Part shown: piece after piece, positions 16,363 through 25,410 of the stretch
Numbering within the stretch: the stretch's first letter is position 1
How the letters are laid out: each line of letters starts with the position of its first letter
NCBI GenBank assembly: GCA_965205055.1
Contig: OZ242030.1
Coordinates: 3,658,001 to 3,722,000 of the forward strand
Length of the DNA stretch: 64,000 nucleotides
Direction: 5' to 3'
Source of the DNA: CBDBBY01 sp965205055
GTDB taxonomy: Bacteria > Pseudomonadota > Alphaproteobacteria > Rhodobacterales > Rhodobacteraceae
Program-made: the position numbers and the translations under genes
The notes under the pieces: generated by a model
The model's database searches: none
What the model was told of the DNA's origin: nothing
The model's input: only the letters and a program-made list of their open reading frames with translations

Positions 16363-18120
16363 TCAGCGGGCCAATATTTTGGTCAGTACGCGCCGCAAGT
16401 CCGCGGCCGGATCATCAGTCATCGCTTCGACCCGCCAAGCGACGTGATGGTCCGGGCGCACCAGAATGCAGCCTGAATCAGTAATTTTGCGGGCGCGAGC
16501 CCAATCGCCTGTCAAATCTTCGATGGACCGGCGGGGTCCGATCAATTGAACGCGCAGCTTGAGGCCGATCTCGTCGCCCAAGATGCGGGCGGCCTCCTCC
16601 CAAGCCTCGCCGCCGATTCCGGTGAAGATCGTGAACCTTCCCTGCCCGCACAGGTCGAGCGTCGAGTGCTGCTGGCCGCTGTCGTGATCGAAGACCCAGA
16701 CGTGCGGAAGGCGGGCGCCGGGCCAGGTCGTGGGCTGGTAGTGCAGTTCCGCATCCAGCTCGAATGCCGGCTCGATTTGGCCATCGGTTTCGATCGCGTC
16801 CGAGCGGTAGCGCTGGTTCATCTCGACGCCATGGGCGTCGAATTCGTATTTCTTGAAAGCGATCGCCTCGCGGATGGCGTCGCGCTGCTTTTCCGCCTCG
16901 GGCGTGGCGTCGCAGCGAGCCTCGAGATTCCGCTGCATGATCTCCGGTTTCGCGCCTTCGGCCATTCCCAATGCCTCGAAGATCGGGCCGAACTCGGCGA
17001 TGGACTGGTTGGCGCGAGTCACGATTTGCTTGGCGACAGGGGCGCGCTCGACCGAATAGCTGTCAAGCAGCGCTTCGCCTGCGGCGCCCTCAAGCACCGC
17101 GGCCAGCTTCCATGCCAGATTGAACCCGTCCTGAATCGAGGTGTTCGACCCCAGTCCGTTCGACGGCGGATGCCGGTGCGCCGCATCGCCCATGATGAAC
17201 ACCCGCCCGTTCTGCAGGTTGGTCGCGTACATGTTGTTGACGGTCCAGGTGTTGGCCGAGATCAACTCGATCTCCAATTCCGGGTCGCCCACGAGCTGTC
17301 GCGCCACCTGCGTGGCCAGTTCTTCGTCCACTTCGGGGGCGGGCTGGTTTATGTCGTAGCCCCAGACGATCAGCCATTCGTGCCAAGGGCGCACCATGCG
17401 CACCAGCCCCATGCCGATGCCGCCCACGTCCGCGCCGGGCTGCATGACCCAGTAGAGCACGCTGGGCCGATGCGCGACATATTTGGACAGGTCCGCGCGG
17501 AAGAGTATATTCATGGATCCGCCGACGCCCATCTTGCCTTCGAACGGAAGCCCTGCGTGTTCGGCGACCAGCGAATTGCCACCGTCCGCGCCTACCAAGT
17601 ACTTTGAGCGGATAATGACGTCTTCTCCCGACAAACGGTCGCGGCAGGTGGTGGTCACGCCGTCGGCGTCCTGCGCATGATTGAGGTATTCCGTCGACAT
17701 TCGCGCTTGCGTGCCTCGCCGGCACGCGGCGCCGAACAGGATCGGTTCCATGAAGGTTTGCGGAAGGTCGATCATGTGGCACGGCGAGGCGAGTTGGTGT
17801 TCGGAACGCGAAAGCGGGTGTTTTCCCCAGCTTTTCATGCGGCCGATCTCTTCCCCGGCGAGGCTTTCGCAGAAGACGTTTTCGCCCATCAGGTCCTGAT
17901 GCACGCCGTGCATGTAGGCCTCCGCCTCGACCTCGTGCCCCAGATCGCGCAGCACCTCCATGCATCTCTGGTTGGTGATGTGGGCGCGCGGCGTGTTCGC
18001 CAGCCATCGGTAGCGGTTGACGGCCACGTTCCTGACGCCGCAGTTCGACAGAAGCGCCGCCGTGGCGGAGCCCGCCGGACCGGTTCCGATGATCAACACG
18101 TCGGTTTCGATTGTCGCCAT
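16363..18120 (-). CDS. FAD-dependent phenol-type monooxygenase (TfdB/PheA-like)
   Basis: 585 residues, full length for chlorophenol/phenol hydroxylases. The N-terminal FAD-binding Rossmann motif is 'VLIIGTGPAGSATAALL', followed by 'TPRAHITNQRCMEVLRDLG', a hallmark of 2,4-dichlorophenol 6-monooxygenase relatives. The second FAD motif is 'FIMGDAAHRHPPSNGLGSN'. The C-terminal thioredoxin-like domain ('STLDLCGQGRFTIFTGIGG') is also present. The enzyme would hydroxylate a phenol ortho to its OH group using NADPH and O2, supplying the diol for the dioxygenase in the same operon. The start ATG 18120 lies 3 bases after the livM stop. Exact substrate is inferred, not read. Confidence 0.88.
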   Translation of the reverse strand: MATIETDVLIIGTGPAGSATAALLSNCGVRNVAVNRYRWLANTPRAHITNQRCMEVLRDLGHEVEAEAYMHGVHQDLMGENVFCESLAGEEIGRMKSWGKHPLSRSEHQLASPCHMIDLPQTFMEPILFGAACRRGTQARMSTEYLNHAQDADGVTTTCRDRLSGEDVIIRSKYLVGADGGNSLVAEHAGLPFEGKMGVGGSMNILFRADLSKYVAHRPSVLYWVMQPGADVGGIGMGLVRMVRPWHEWLIVWGYDINQPAPEVDEELATQVARQLVGDPELEIELISANTWTVNNMYATNLQNGRVFIMGDAAHRHPPSNGLGSNTSIQDGFNLAWKLAAVLEGAAGEALLDSYSVERAPVAKQIVTRANQSIAEFGPIFEALGMAEGAKPEIMQRNLEARCDATPEAEKQRDAIREAIAFKKYEFDAHGVEMNQRYRSDAIETDGQIEPAFELDAELHYQPTTWPGARLPHVWVFDHDSGQQHSTLDLCGQGRFTIFTGIGGEAWEEAARILGDEIGLKLRVQLIGPRRSIEDLTGDWARARKITDSGCILVRPDHHVAWRVEAMTDDPAADLRRVLTKILAR

Positions 18121-18123
18121 GTT

Positions 18124-19185
18124 TCAGGTCTCCCTTGCCGATAATGCCCCGCCGCCGAGTCGCCGCCGAACGGGGAAGAGTTGCAACCCTGTCTTTTCCG
18201 AAATCAGCCCCCACAGGCCGCGCGGCGCGAACAGCATGACCGCGACGCCGATCAGGCCGAGGAGCATCAGGTACCAGGTGCCGTAATCCGCCAGCAGGCT
18301 CTGCAGGGCGAAGAACACGAGAATGCCGAGGATCGGGCCTTCAATGGTGCCGATCCCGCCGATAACCACGATGAAGATCACGTAGGCCGTCCAATCGGTG
18401 ACGCTGAAGGCGGCGTCGGGCGAAATCCGGGCCTTCTGCAGATAGATCAGACCGCCTGCGAGGCCGGTTCCGAAAGCCGACGTCAGAAACACCGTCCACT
18501 TCATTCGCCCGGCGTCGACGCCCACTGATTTCGCAGCCTCGGTATTGTCCCGCACCGCGGCCAGCGCGAGCCCGCGCTTGGTGCGCAAGAGCCAATAGAT
18601 TCCCGCGATGGTCGCCACTGCCAGAATCAGCGCCAGCCAATAGGCCAGGATATCCCGCGCGGCGCTGGCGCGGACTCCGAACAAGCTTTCGATCCATTCG
18701 ACCAGCATCATCTCGCGCAGCGCGTCGCGCGGCAGTGAAGTGCCGGTGCCGCCGCCCACCGACCGCCATTGAGCGACCGACAGCCGCGCGATCTCGGCGA
18801 TCACCCAGGTGCCGATTGCGAAATACGCGCCTTGAAGCCGGAAAGCGAAGAACGCGACGGGCACGGCAAGGATCAACGCCGCGACCCCGCCCAGCAGGAT
18901 CGCGGGCACGGGGTCGATGTCGCCGAGTATCACGGCGCCGTAAAGCGAATACGCTCCGATGCCGACGAACGCCTGCTGACCCACCGAGACCAGACCGCCG
19001 TAACCGGCCAGCAAGTTCCAGAACTGAGCCAGCGTCAGCATTGTCAGGATGAAGAAAAGATCCTGGATCAGCCCGCGACTGGCGAAAGCGGGGGCCGCCA
19101 GCAGGATGAGCAGCAGCGCGGCCCCGCCGACCAGCGCGATGGACGACGCCCGGGTGCGCGTGGAGACTGTGTAGCCCTCGGCCAT
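18124..19185 (-). CDS. livM: Branched-chain/aromatic acid ABC transporter permease (LivM type)
   Basis: 353-residue polytopic membrane protein with about nine hydrophobic segments. It carries the LivM-family features 'NLLAGYGGLVSVGQQAFVGI' near the N-terminus, 'LAAVRDNTEAAKSVGVD' (the conserved EAA-like cytoplasmic loop) and 'GGIGTIEGPILG' near the C-terminus. It forms the inner-membrane channel with the LivH-type subunit; its start is 3 bases after the livH stop. Transporters of this class import branched-chain amino acids, urea, or aromatic acids. Its position between a maleylacetate reductase and a phenol hydroxylase points to uptake of the aromatic growth substrate. Confidence 0.88.
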   Translation of the reverse strand: MAEGYTVSTRTRASSIALVGGAALLLILLAAPAFASRGLIQDLFFILTMLTLAQFWNLLAGYGGLVSVGQQAFVGIGAYSLYGAVILGDIDPVPAILLGGVAALILAVPVAFFAFRLQGAYFAIGTWVIAEIARLSVAQWRSVGGGTGTSLPRDALREMMLVEWIESLFGVRASAARDILAYWLALILAVATIAGIYWLLRTKRGLALAAVRDNTEAAKSVGVDAGRMKWTVFLTSAFGTGLAGGLIYLQKARISPDAAFSVTDWTAYVIFIVVIGGIGTIEGPILGILVFFALQSLLADYGTWYLMLLGLIGVAVMLFAPRGLWGLISEKTGLQLFPVRRRLGGGALSARET

Positions 19186-19188
19186 GGC

Positions 19189-20049
19189 TCAAGCTCCTCT
19201 CGGGAAGAGCCCGCGCGGGCGGATGAGCAGCACGATGAGAAACGCGACATGCCCCGACAGGATTTGCCATTCGGGGTTGATCGCCGCGCCCAGCGTCTGC
19301 GCCACGCCGATCACGATGCCTCCGGCGAGAGTGCCCCAGAAACTGCCGAGGCCGCCGATGATGACTGCTTCGAACGCATAGATCAGGCGGGCCGGGCCGA
19401 TCGACGGGTCGAAATTGGCCCGCGTGCCCAGATAGAGCGCGGCGACCGCCACAACCAGCATGGCGATCGCGGTCGCGGTCGCGAAGACCCGGTCCGGACG
19501 GATGCCCATCAAACCGGCCGTCGCCGCGTCGTCCGAAGTGGCGCGGAATGCGCGTCCGACGGCGGTGCGGTAGAACAGATGGTTCAGCGCAAGGATCACG
19601 AGGATTGCGGAGGCGAAGGTCAAAAGCGGCATCACGCCGAGATTGATCGGCCCGACGCCGAGCGAGGCGGTCTCGAGCGCGCCGACGGAAATCCGCTGGC
19701 TGTCGGCCGAAAAACCTTCCTGAAGCGCGTTCTGAATCACGATGGACAGCCCGAACGTCACCAGAAGGGGAGGCAGGATGTCGTCGCCGAGCGTACGGTT
19801 CAGAGCCAGTTTCTGGAGCCCCCAGCCCAGCAGGAACATGGCCGGCATGGCGACAAGCGCCGCGAAAAACGGATTCAGTCCGATCACAGTGACCAGCACG
19901 AGAATCAGATAGCAGCCCATCACGATCAGATCGCCGTGGGCGAGGTTCACCAGCCGCATGATGCCGAACACGAGGCTCAGCCCTGCAGCGAACAGCGCGT
20001 AAAGCCCGCCGAGCAGCACACCTTGCACGATGGTGTCGACCCAGATCAT
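19189..20049 (-). CDS. livH: Branched-chain/aromatic acid ABC transporter permease (LivH type)
   Basis: 286-residue membrane protein starting 'MIWVDTIVQGVLLGGLYALF' and continuing with 'GIMRLVNLAHGDLIVMGCYL', both classic for LivH permeases. The cytoplasmic loop 'RAFRATSDDAATAGLMGI' and the C-terminal 'GGLGSFWGTLAGGIVIG' are intact. Eight or so hydrophobic segments are visible. The start overlaps the livF stop by 4 bases, so translation is coupled. It pairs with the LivM-type subunit encoded next. Confidence 0.88.
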   Translation of the reverse strand: MIWVDTIVQGVLLGGLYALFAAGLSLVFGIMRLVNLAHGDLIVMGCYLILVLVTVIGLNPFFAALVAMPAMFLLGWGLQKLALNRTLGDDILPPLLVTFGLSIVIQNALQEGFSADSQRISVGALETASLGVGPINLGVMPLLTFASAILVILALNHLFYRTAVGRAFRATSDDAATAGLMGIRPDRVFATATAIAMLVVAVAALYLGTRANFDPSIGPARLIYAFEAVIIGGLGSFWGTLAGGIVIGVAQTLGAAINPEWQILSGHVAFLIVLLIRPRGLFPRGA

Positions 20050-20840
20050 GCCGCCGCTCCGAAGTAGGCCGCATGTATATCCTCGCGGGAAATCTCCGAA
20101 GGCCGCCCTTCAAGCGTCACCCGGCCCTCCATCATGCAGTAGACCCGGTCGGAGACATCCAGCGCTTGGCTGATGTCCTGTTCGACCACGATCAAGCTGG
20201 CGCCGTTTTCCTTTATTCTGGGCATCGCGGCATAGATGTCGCGGATCACGACCGGGGCCAGGCCGAGGCTGATCTCGTCGCAAAGCAGGATGTCGGGATT
20301 CGACATCAGCGCCCGGCCGATGGCGACCATTTGCTGCTGCCCGCCCGAAAGCGCGGTGCTCGGATTGCGCCTCCGCTCCTTCAGGATCGGGAACAGGTCG
20401 AAAACCGTATCAAGCGACCAGTAGCCTGTTCCGTCATGGCCCGAGGCCATTTCCGCCGGGTCGGGCTTGCCGGTGACGCGGGACACGAAGGAGTCGATCC
20501 GGTCGCCCAGATCGGGGCCGCCCTTGTGCTGGCCGCCGATTATGAGATTCTCCTCCACGCTGAGCGAGGGGAACAGTTTGCGTCCTTCCGGCACCATGGC
20601 GATGCCGCGTTTCATGATCGTGTCGGAGGTCAGGTGGCCGATCTCCGCGTCCTTGTGCAGGATTTGCGCGGGCGCGTTTTTCAGAACGCCGGCGATCGAG
20701 CGCAACAGAGTGGACTTGCCAGCGCCGTTCGCGCCGATGATCGCCACCGTTTCGCCCGGTCCGAGGCGGATGTCGATTCCGAAGAGCGCTTGGAAATCGC
20801 CGTAGTGCGCCGTCAAATCCCTGGTTTCCAGCAGCGCCAT
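20046..20840 (-). CDS. livF: ABC transporter ATP-binding protein (LivF type) with an internal insertion
   Basis: 264 residues from ATG 20840, which overlaps the livG stop. Walker A 'GANGAGKS', signature 'LSGGQQQMVAIGRAL' and Walker B 'ILLCDEISLGLAP' are intact. LivF proteins usually have about 235 residues. The extra ~30-40 residues lie between 'NLIIGGQ' and 'DLFPILKERR', just before the signature motif, and include a Gly/Asp-rich loop ('PDPAEMASGHDGTGYWSLD'). The insertion is in frame and the fold around it is normal, so it is probably a lineage-specific loop. The protein energises the LivHM permease together with LivG. Confidence 0.87.
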   Translation of the reverse strand: MALLETRDLTAHYGDFQALFGIDIRLGPGETVAIIGANGAGKSTLLRSIAGVLKNAPAQILHKDAEIGHLTSDTIMKRGIAMVPEGRKLFPSLSVEENLIIGGQHKGGPDLGDRIDSFVSRVTGKPDPAEMASGHDGTGYWSLDTVFDLFPILKERRRNPSTALSGGQQQMVAIGRALMSNPDILLCDEISLGLAPVVIRDIYAAMPRIKENGASLIVVEQDISQALDVSDRVYCMMEGRVTLEGRPSEISREDIHAAYFGAAA

Positions 20841-21559
20841 CAGATCTCTATCCCGAGATAGATTTCCTTGACTTCGCGGCTTTCCATGATCTCCGCCGGG
20901 TCGCCGATCCCGATGATGCGGCCGAAATCGAGCACCAGAAGGCGTTCGACCACGCTGTTCAGCGCGTGCAGGACATGCTCGATCCAGATGATCGTGACCC
21001 CCTCGGCGCGGATGTCGCGGATGGTCTCGACCAGCGACTGGCATTCGCCCTCGGTCAGTCCGCCGGCGATTTCGTCAAGCAGCAAAAGCTTGGGCCCGGT
21101 CGCCATCGCGCGCGCCAACTCCAGCCGTTTGCGCTCGAGCAGCGACAAAGATCCGGACGTCGCATTGGCCTTGGGCAAGAGCCCGGTGCGTTCCAGAACC
21201 TCGGCGCAAATGCCCGTGACGGCCGTCTCGGCGGCCGCGCGGCCGTGCGTCGCCGCGACCACCAGATTCTCGAAGACGGTGAGTTTCTCGAAAGGCTGCG
21301 GGATCTGGAACGAACGCCCGATCCCGTCAAAGCACCGCCGCATCGCCGGCGCCTTGGTGACATCGCGGCCGTCGAAACTGATCGTCCCGCTGTCGGGCAT
21401 CAGGTTGCCGGTGACCAAGTTGAACAGCGTCGATTTGCCCGCGCCGTTGGGACCGATGATGCCCAACGCTTGGCCCTCCGGCACATCGAAAGAGACGTCA
21501 TCGGCGACTTTGAGCGAGCCGAAGCTTTTCGAAACCTGCTGGAGCGACAGCATCGGCAT
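20840..21559 (-). CDS. livG: ABC transporter ATP-binding protein (LivG type)
   Basis: 239 residues from ATG 21559, preceded by GGAG. A longer open frame exists upstream but its residues do not resemble the family. Walker A is 'GPNGAGKS', the signature has the LivG form 'LSLLERKRLELARAM', and Walker B is 'LLLLDEIAGGL'. The end 'DFGRIIGIGDPAEIM' is typical. It overlaps livF by a TGATG junction and lies 73 bases after the substrate-binding protein gene. Confidence 0.87.
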   Translation of the reverse strand: MPMLSLQQVSKSFGSLKVADDVSFDVPEGQALGIIGPNGAGKSTLFNLVTGNLMPDSGTISFDGRDVTKAPAMRRCFDGIGRSFQIPQPFEKLTVFENLVVAATHGRAAAETAVTGICAEVLERTGLLPKANATSGSLSLLERKRLELARAMATGPKLLLLDEIAGGLTEGECQSLVETIRDIRAEGVTIIWIEHVLHALNSVVERLLVLDFGRIIGIGDPAEIMESREVKEIYLGIEI

Positions 21560-21632
21560 GGGGACTCCGTTCGTCGGATCGTCGAAACGCCGCATCGGGG
21601 CGAGGGCGGGCCGTTCGGCCCGCCCGAAAGGA

Positions 21633-22910
21633 TCAGGCCGGAATTTCTTCCATGACGCCGCCGGTCGGCACGTCGGGAGCGGTCTTGTTGTCCACGATGA
21701 CAAGGTCGTAACCGCCGCCGTCCTTCAAGCGCCATTGCCCGCCGACAAGCGGCGTCTTAGCCACGTTGCGCGCAGCGAAAGGCGGCAGTCCTGCGCCGTC
21801 CCAGGCCAGCGGCCCGACGATGGTGTCGAGCTTGGTCGCGGCGATGGCGGCCGAGACCTCGTCGGCGTCGCGAGAATCTTCGACGCGACTCATCGCGTCG
21901 GCGGCCACCTCGAACAACGCATGGATATAGCCGATCGGCTGGGTCCATTGTCGGCCTGTGGCGGTGGTGAAGCCCTGCGCGAGATCGCCAGCGCTCATTC
22001 CGTTCAAGGAAGAGGCGAAGGGATGGCTGGGAGACCACCAGACCTCGGAGCTGAGATTGTGCCCGGTCTCTCCCACCGCTTCGACCGCCTGCGGGAACAG
22101 GATGGCTTTGCCGATCGAGGCGATTTTGGGCGTAAAGCCTTGCTGTTTGGCCTGTGTCCAGAACGTGGTGAAATCCGGCGGAATGACGACGCCCGTCACG
22201 ATTTCCGCATTGGCTTGCTTGAAGGCGTTGATCTGCGCGGTGAAATCGTCCGTCAGGTTCTGATACCGGCCGGGATCCGTCAGGGTGTAGCCCAGATCGG
22301 CGAGCACCGGCGGAAAGCCGAGCACGGGATCGCCCCAGGCATTCCCGTCTCCGTCGTTGGGGAATAGTCCCGCCACGGATTTATTGGTGTCGAGCTGTCC
22401 CCACATGTTGGTGAAGACGGCGATCACATCCTCCAGCCCCCAGAAAAAGTGATAGGCATAATTGAAGGGCTGCCAGCTTTCCGGGTCGCCGGGGTTGCCC
22501 TGCTGGCCGATGAACCAAGGCTGCCAAGGGGCCACGGTCGAGATGCAGGGGATTTCCTCGTTCTCGCAGGTCGTAGTGACCGGATTCGTCGTTTCCGGCG
22601 TCGAGGCGACCAGCATAAGGTCGATCTCTTCATCGACGATCAATTCCTGCGCCACCTCCGCAGCCCGGTTCGGGTTCGATTGGCTGTCCTTGACGATGAC
22701 CTCGAAATTCGCGCCTGCATCGCTGGCGTTGAAGCCGTCGAGAATGAACCGGTCAGCCTCGGCGAACGCGGCGAGCGGTCCGGACTGCGGCGTCACATAG
22801 CCGATGCGGATGCGCGCGCCCTGCGCGGTCGCCGGTATGGCAAGCCCCGATGCGGCGGCGCCCAGTCCGGCGGCAGCGGTGGATTTCAGCAATTTGCGTC
22901 TAGTGAGCAT
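21633..22910 (-). CDS. Periplasmic substrate-binding protein of the Liv-type transporter
   Basis: 425 residues with a twin-arginine signal, 'TRRKLLKSTAAAGLGAAASG', and probable cleavage after 'IPATAQG'; export in folded form is likely. The mature protein begins 'RIRIGYVTPQSGPLAAFAEA', the standard first strand of type I periplasmic binding proteins of the Leu/Ile/Val family. Later segments fit the same two-lobed fold. It is encoded between maleylacetate reductase (30 bases upstream) and livG, so it provides specificity to the transporter. The ligand is presumably the aromatic compound degraded by the operon. Confidence 0.87.
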   Translation of the reverse strand: MLTRRKLLKSTAAAGLGAAASGLAIPATAQGARIRIGYVTPQSGPLAAFAEADRFILDGFNASDAGANFEVIVKDSQSNPNRAAEVAQELIVDEEIDLMLVASTPETTNPVTTTCENEEIPCISTVAPWQPWFIGQQGNPGDPESWQPFNYAYHFFWGLEDVIAVFTNMWGQLDTNKSVAGLFPNDGDGNAWGDPVLGFPPVLADLGYTLTDPGRYQNLTDDFTAQINAFKQANAEIVTGVVIPPDFTTFWTQAKQQGFTPKIASIGKAILFPQAVEAVGETGHNLSSEVWWSPSHPFASSLNGMSAGDLAQGFTTATGRQWTQPIGYIHALFEVAADAMSRVEDSRDADEVSAAIAATKLDTIVGPLAWDGAGLPPFAARNVAKTPLVGGQWRLKDGGGYDLVIVDNKTAPDVPTGGVMEEIPA

Positions 22911-22940
22911 CTCTTCTCCTTCCTTGAGACGTGGTGAGGT

Positions 22941-24014
22941 TCACAGTTCCGGCGCCCGCCCGCTGAAGGCGTCGTCCAGAAGACTTCTGATGCGCGCCCT
23001 GTCGAGCGGCGCCGGGTTCCAGTAGGCGTTCTGCATGGCAATATCGGAAGCTTTATCCAGCTCTGTCTTTTGCAGGCCGAGCTCCTCAAGAGTCATCGGC
23101 GCTCCCATGCTTGCGGCGAACTTGTGCAATGCCTTGCCGGGCGTGCCGCCGCCGAATATCTCGGAAACCGAAGCCAACTGATCGGGCGCCGCCGCGGCGT
23201 TGCACCCGATGGCATGCGGAAGCATGACCGAGTGGGTTTCGGCATGGGGCAGATCGAATGAGCCGCCCAGCGTGTGGCAAATCTTGTGGTGCAGCGCCAT
23301 GCCGACCTGGCCAAGAACCGTGCCGCACAGCCATGCGCCGTAGAGCGTTTCGCCGCGGGCATCCAAATTGTCGGGGGTCGTTATCACGCGGGGCAAGGCC
23401 GACGCGAAGGCGCGCATTCCTTCAACCGCAAGAGCGGTCGACAGCGGGTTGCGATCCCGTGCATAAAGCCCCTCGGCCGCATGCGCTATCGCATTCAGAG
23501 CGCTGGTCACGGTCATGGCCACAGGCAAGGTCGCGACCAGTTCGGCGTCATAAAGAATGACTTCGGGCTGGACCTTGGGGCTGCTGAGCGTGGTCTTGCG
23601 TCCGCCCTCGGTCTGACCAAGGATCGGCGTGGCTTCGCTGCCGGCATAGGTTGTGGGCACCACGATCTGCGGGAGGTCGGTGCGATAGGCGATGGCTTTT
23701 CCCAGACCGGTCGTTGATCCGCCGCCCACGGCGACAAGGCAATCGGCGCGAGTTTCCTCGACATGCGCCATGGCTTCTTTTGTAACGTCGACAGGCGTAT
23801 GCATCGCTGCGCGGGTGAAAACGCCCGCGGCCAGCACGCCCACATCCTCGGCGAAGACAAGCGCAGTATCCGCCTGATGCGGAGTTGCGAGAATCAAGGC
23901 GCGTTTAGCCCCGAGGCGCTCGATCTCTTTCGCAACCTTGTGACGCACGCCCGGTCCGAAGCTGACCCGGACCGCCGCAATGTTCGCTGCAAATTCCTTT
24001 TGAAAGTAGGACAC
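22941..24014 (-). CDS. Maleylacetate reductase (iron-containing alcohol dehydrogenase family)
   Basis: 357 residues, the standard size for maleylacetate reductases. Nucleotide-binding 'VAVGGGSTTGLGKAIAY' and the family signature 'PTTYAGSEATPILGQTE' are present, as is 'ALHHKICHTLGGSFDLPHAE', which carries the metal-ligand histidines. The enzyme reduces maleylacetate to 3-oxoadipate with NAD(P)H, and is the last specific step for hydroxyquinol, resorcinol and chloroaromatic degradation. It is the first gene of the nine-gene operon and is divergent from the LysR regulator. Its presence ties the dioxygenase and monooxygenase to a maleylacetate-forming pathway. Confidence 0.9.
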   Translation of the reverse strand: MSYFQKEFAANIAAVRVSFGPGVRHKVAKEIERLGAKRALILATPHQADTALVFAEDVGVLAAGVFTRAAMHTPVDVTKEAMAHVEETRADCLVAVGGGSTTGLGKAIAYRTDLPQIVVPTTYAGSEATPILGQTEGGRKTTLSSPKVQPEVILYDAELVATLPVAMTVTSALNAIAHAAEGLYARDRNPLSTALAVEGMRAFASALPRVITTPDNLDARGETLYGAWLCGTVLGQVGMALHHKICHTLGGSFDLPHAETHSVMLPHAIGCNAAAAPDQLASVSEIFGGGTPGKALHKFAASMGAPMTLEELGLQKTELDKASDIAMQNAYWNPAPLDRARIRSLLDDAFSGRAPEL

Positions 24015-24032
24015 GCGGTCTCACTGCTGGTT

Positions 24033-24107
24033 ATGCTTCGGCATGAATAGCATGCGTAAAATGTGAATTTGATCGAAAGGCGGAAGGGTTTTATAACGCA
24101 AAGTTAT
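24033..24107. promoter_or_regulatory. Divergent control region with LysR-type T-N11-A boxes
   Basis: The 91-base gap between maleylacetate reductase and lysR contains two dyads. ATAAC-gcaaa-GTTAT (24093-24107) includes an exact T-N11-A (24094-24106) and overlaps the start codon of the regulator, suited to autorepression. ATGC-ttcg-GCAT (24033-24044) lies nearer the catabolic operon, with GCATGC repeated just after it. LysR regulators bind such T-N11-A dyads; the assignment of sites is inferred. Confidence 0.5.
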
Positions 24108-25053
24108 GAAGATGGATCCTCGCCACCTTGAAATTCTCGCGGCCATCGTTGATCGCGGCGGTCTGACCGAAGGAGCCGAAGCGCTCGGAAAGTCGCAGCC
24201 TTCAGTTTCGCGAACTCTCGCTCAGCTTGAAGCGCGACTGGGCGCGGCGATCTTCAAGCCCGGCCGCCGCCCGCTTCAGCCAACCGAACTCGGCGAAGCC
24301 CTTGCCGAGCAGGGGCGAGCGGTCCTGAAAGCGAACTTGGCGGCTTCCGACATCGCTTCGCGGTTCAGAACCGGGCATTCAGGACTGGTGCGGGTCGCAG
24401 GAACCCCGATCTTCACCGACGGCGTGATCTCAAGCATCATCGCGAAATCCCAGGCCCAGCTGCCGGAAGTGCGGGTCGAGCAATCCTACGGCTACGCCGA
24501 CGCTCTGATCGACAAATTGCACAACAAGACGCTGGACATCGCGATTCTGCCCCTACAGCGGGACAACATTCCGAAAGACTTGGCGTTTCGGCCGATCCTG
24601 CCCGGACTGAACGTGGTCGCATGCCGGGAGGGTCATCCGCTGACCCGCAGGAAACTTCTCACGACGAAGGATATCGCGGAATTCCCTTGGATCGCGCCGC
24701 CTGCGGACAGTCCGCTTTATCGCGATCTGCAGCGCGCCTTGGCGAACATAGGCGCCAAAGATTATCGGATCAGTTTCTCCGGCGGTTCGCTGGCGTCGGT
24801 CATCACGGTGCTGACCGGTTCGGACAGTCTGACGGTCTTGCCGTACTCGGTCGTGTTCACGATGCAAGCAAAGAGCGGCATCACAGCGCTTTCATTGGAA
24901 ATCGGGCATCCTGATCGCATGCTCGGCGTCCTTACTCGGGGGACGCTCCGCGACAACCCTGCTGCACACCGGTTTCGCACCTATGTCGTCGCACAGTTTG
25001 AGGCTCTCGCCCATCGGATTGTGCAACACCAGAAGAACCAGCTCTGGCGATAA
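24106..25053 (+). CDS. LysR-family regulator of the aromatic operon
   Basis: 315 residues. The N-terminal winged helix-turn-helix reads 'HLEILAAIVDRGGLTEGAEA' and 'LGKSQPSVSRTLAQLEARLG', typical LysR. The effector-binding domain follows. It is divergently transcribed from the catabolic operon with 91 bases between, the classical LysR arrangement, and so is its probable activator. Two in-frame ATGs, 24106 and 24112, are possible; neither has a strong ribosome binding site. A T-N11-A dyad overlaps the first. Confidence 0.87.
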   Translation: MKMDPRHLEILAAIVDRGGLTEGAEALGKSQPSVSRTLAQLEARLGAAIFKPGRRPLQPTELGEALAEQGRAVLKANLAASDIASRFRTGHSGLVRVAGTPIFTDGVISSIIAKSQAQLPEVRVEQSYGYADALIDKLHNKTLDIAILPLQRDNIPKDLAFRPILPGLNVVACREGHPLTRRKLLTTKDIAEFPWIAPPADSPLYRDLQRALANIGAKDYRISFSGGSLASVITVLTGSDSLTVLPYSVVFTMQAKSGITALSLEIGHPDRMLGVLTRGTLRDNPAAHRFRTYVVAQFEALAHRIVQHQKNQLWR

Positions 25054-25410
25054 ATCGAGAGTGCTCAAACCAAATGAGGCGTTTGCATGCCTAGCCAATC
25101 TATCAATGACGAAAGGCGAGGGTGTTTTCGAAATTCAAAAATGATACGCTGCTCACGGGCGTGTCTCGGATTCAATAATAATGCGATGAAAGTGGCCATC
25201 CTCAGAAAAATCAATTCACATCGTAAGCCAAGCATCACTCAAACGGGGACAGTAAACATCATTTTTGCATTACTGTCCGTCAGCATCGGAATGAAGTCAT
25301 CGGTCTTAAAACACGCCGTGCTATCCTATGAAATTTTCGACTTTTAGTTTGCCGACTGATATCCAACAATCAATCGAAGGTCACAGCGCCCCGCAAATAT
25401 CTCCCATACC
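25054..25410. other. Intergenic region without a recognised gene
   Basis: This 357-base AT-richer stretch separates lysR from the convergent end of the type ISP gene. A small open frame at 25087-25347 has no recognisable content. No good terminator hairpin was seen. It marks the left edge of the defence and mobile-element island. Confidence 0.45.

Noticed and set aside
18341..20113. 590-codon open frame on the minus strand
   Set aside because: It is a shadow of the livM and livH genes in another frame.
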